The notes below the pieces were generated by a model that worked only from the letters and a program-made list of their open reading frames with translations, ran no database searches and was not told where the DNA came from. Shown piece by piece: positions 14,722 through 15,038 of a stretch of DNA of 15,038 nt. The position numbers and the translations under genes were made by a program. Source of the stretch: Sandarakinorhabdus sp. (GTDB lineage Bacteria; Pseudomonadota; Alphaproteobacteria; Sphingomonadales; Sphingomonadaceae); assembly GCA_025458465.1 (NCBI GenBank), contig JALOSK010000078.1, positions 1 through 15,038 on the forward strand, in the 5' to 3' direction. Position 1 is the stretch's first letter. Each line of letters starts with the position of its first letter.

Positions 14722-15038
14722 GACGATGCGTCCTTTCGGCTGGGGTGGGCATGGCGGCGCGCAGCCTGTCGACCATGGCGCTGGCCTTGGGGCAGGCGGC
14801 ATTCGGATCGGGCGCGGCATCGGTGCCAAAGCGGATTTCTTCTTCCGCCCACGCCGCGTCCAGCGCCTCAAGGTCTTCCGGGTCTTCCGGTGGGGGCGCG
14901 GCGACCTGGGCCGCGGCCATGTCGGTGACGCCAGCCACAGCGCAGAGCAGATCGAGCACGGCGGCATGATCGGCGCCGCGATCGGCCAGCCGCCCGGCCA
15001 GCGCCGCCAGCACCACGCCGGGTTCGGCCAGCGCCTCG
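14714..15038 (-). CDS. narJ: Nitrate reductase assembly chaperone NarJ (C-terminal part, cut by window end)
   Basis: The frame stays open to the window edge, leaving about 107 C-terminal residues and no start codon. The visible part begins EALAEPGVVLAALAGRLADR and continues with VLDLLCAVAGV, an acidic Pro/Glu/Asp-rich linker (PPPEDPEDLEALDAAWAEEE) and a helical end. This fits the C-terminal third of NarJ, a cytoplasmic chaperone that binds the NarG N-terminus and controls its molybdenum-cofactor loading and membrane docking. Identity rests partly on position directly before narI, with which it shares eight bases. The similarity itself is low, as is normal for this end of the protein. Confidence 0.87.
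   Translation of the reverse strand, partial: EALAEPGVVLAALAGRLADRGADHAAVLDLLCAVAGVTDMAAAQVAAPPPEDPEDLEALDAAWAEEEIRFGTDAAPDPNAACPKASAMVDRLRAAMPTPAERTHRHG

Noticed and set aside
14722..14967. Longer NarI frame adding 82 N-terminal residues
   Set aside because: It overlaps narJ out of frame. NarI homologues start at MAEFLHNLMF-like sequence, and AAGGA lies before that ATG.

Overview
The window looks like chromosome of a high-GC alphaproteobacterium, most likely one of the Sphingomonadales. The reasons are the GC-rich, densely overlapping genes, the DUF3489-DUF2924-recombinase cassette typical of sphingomonads and relatives, and a copper ATPase with YHS and heavy-metal-binding N-terminal domains. 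The assignment is inferred from protein flavour, without a database search.

Layout. (1) 44-1395, plus strand: a BolA-family protein, then an exported aspartoacylase/succinylglutamate-desuccinylase-like zinc hydrolase whose start overlaps the bolA stop by one base. (2) 1444-1518: an intact tRNA-Thr(UGU). (3) 1721-4259, minus strand: a compact three-gene cassette of a DUF3489 protein, a DUF2924 protein and a large serine recombinase, with a 2-nt gap and an ATGA overlap. An 11-bp direct repeat flanks it (1611-1621 and 4320-4330) and may be an attachment core. (4) 4700-7549, minus strand: a Cu(I)-type P1B ATPase and a small unknown protein starting with TTG. (5) 7972-9464, plus strand: alternative oxidase, group III truncated haemoglobin and a DUF1971 protein, packed as an apparent operon. 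(6) 9911-10486, plus strand: mobA. (7) 15038 down to 10467, minus strand: narJ (cut by the window end), narI, a parvulin-type peptidyl-prolyl isomerase, moaA, moaB and moeA. Neighbouring genes overlap by 4-8 nt or are 2 nt apart. The moeA tail overlaps the mobA tail by 20 bp.

How the parts fit. Regions 6 and 7 form the 3' half of a membrane-bound nitrate reductase locus (narG and narH should lie beyond 15038). It carries its own genes for the first, adenylation, molybdate-insertion and GMP-attachment steps of molybdenum-cofactor synthesis, plus a dedicated foldase. Region 5 supplies a quinol oxidase of a type generally insensitive to cyanide and relatively tolerant of NO, together with a globin of a class linked to NO or oxygen chemistry. 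A plausible joint theme is respiratory flexibility and protection from reactive nitrogen made during nitrate respiration. That theme is inference from gene identity and proximity.

No CRISPR array, rRNA, insertion sequence or recognised phage structural gene was seen. Three gene-free stretches over 300 bp (4260-4699, 7550-7971, 9465-9910) are described in the feature list.
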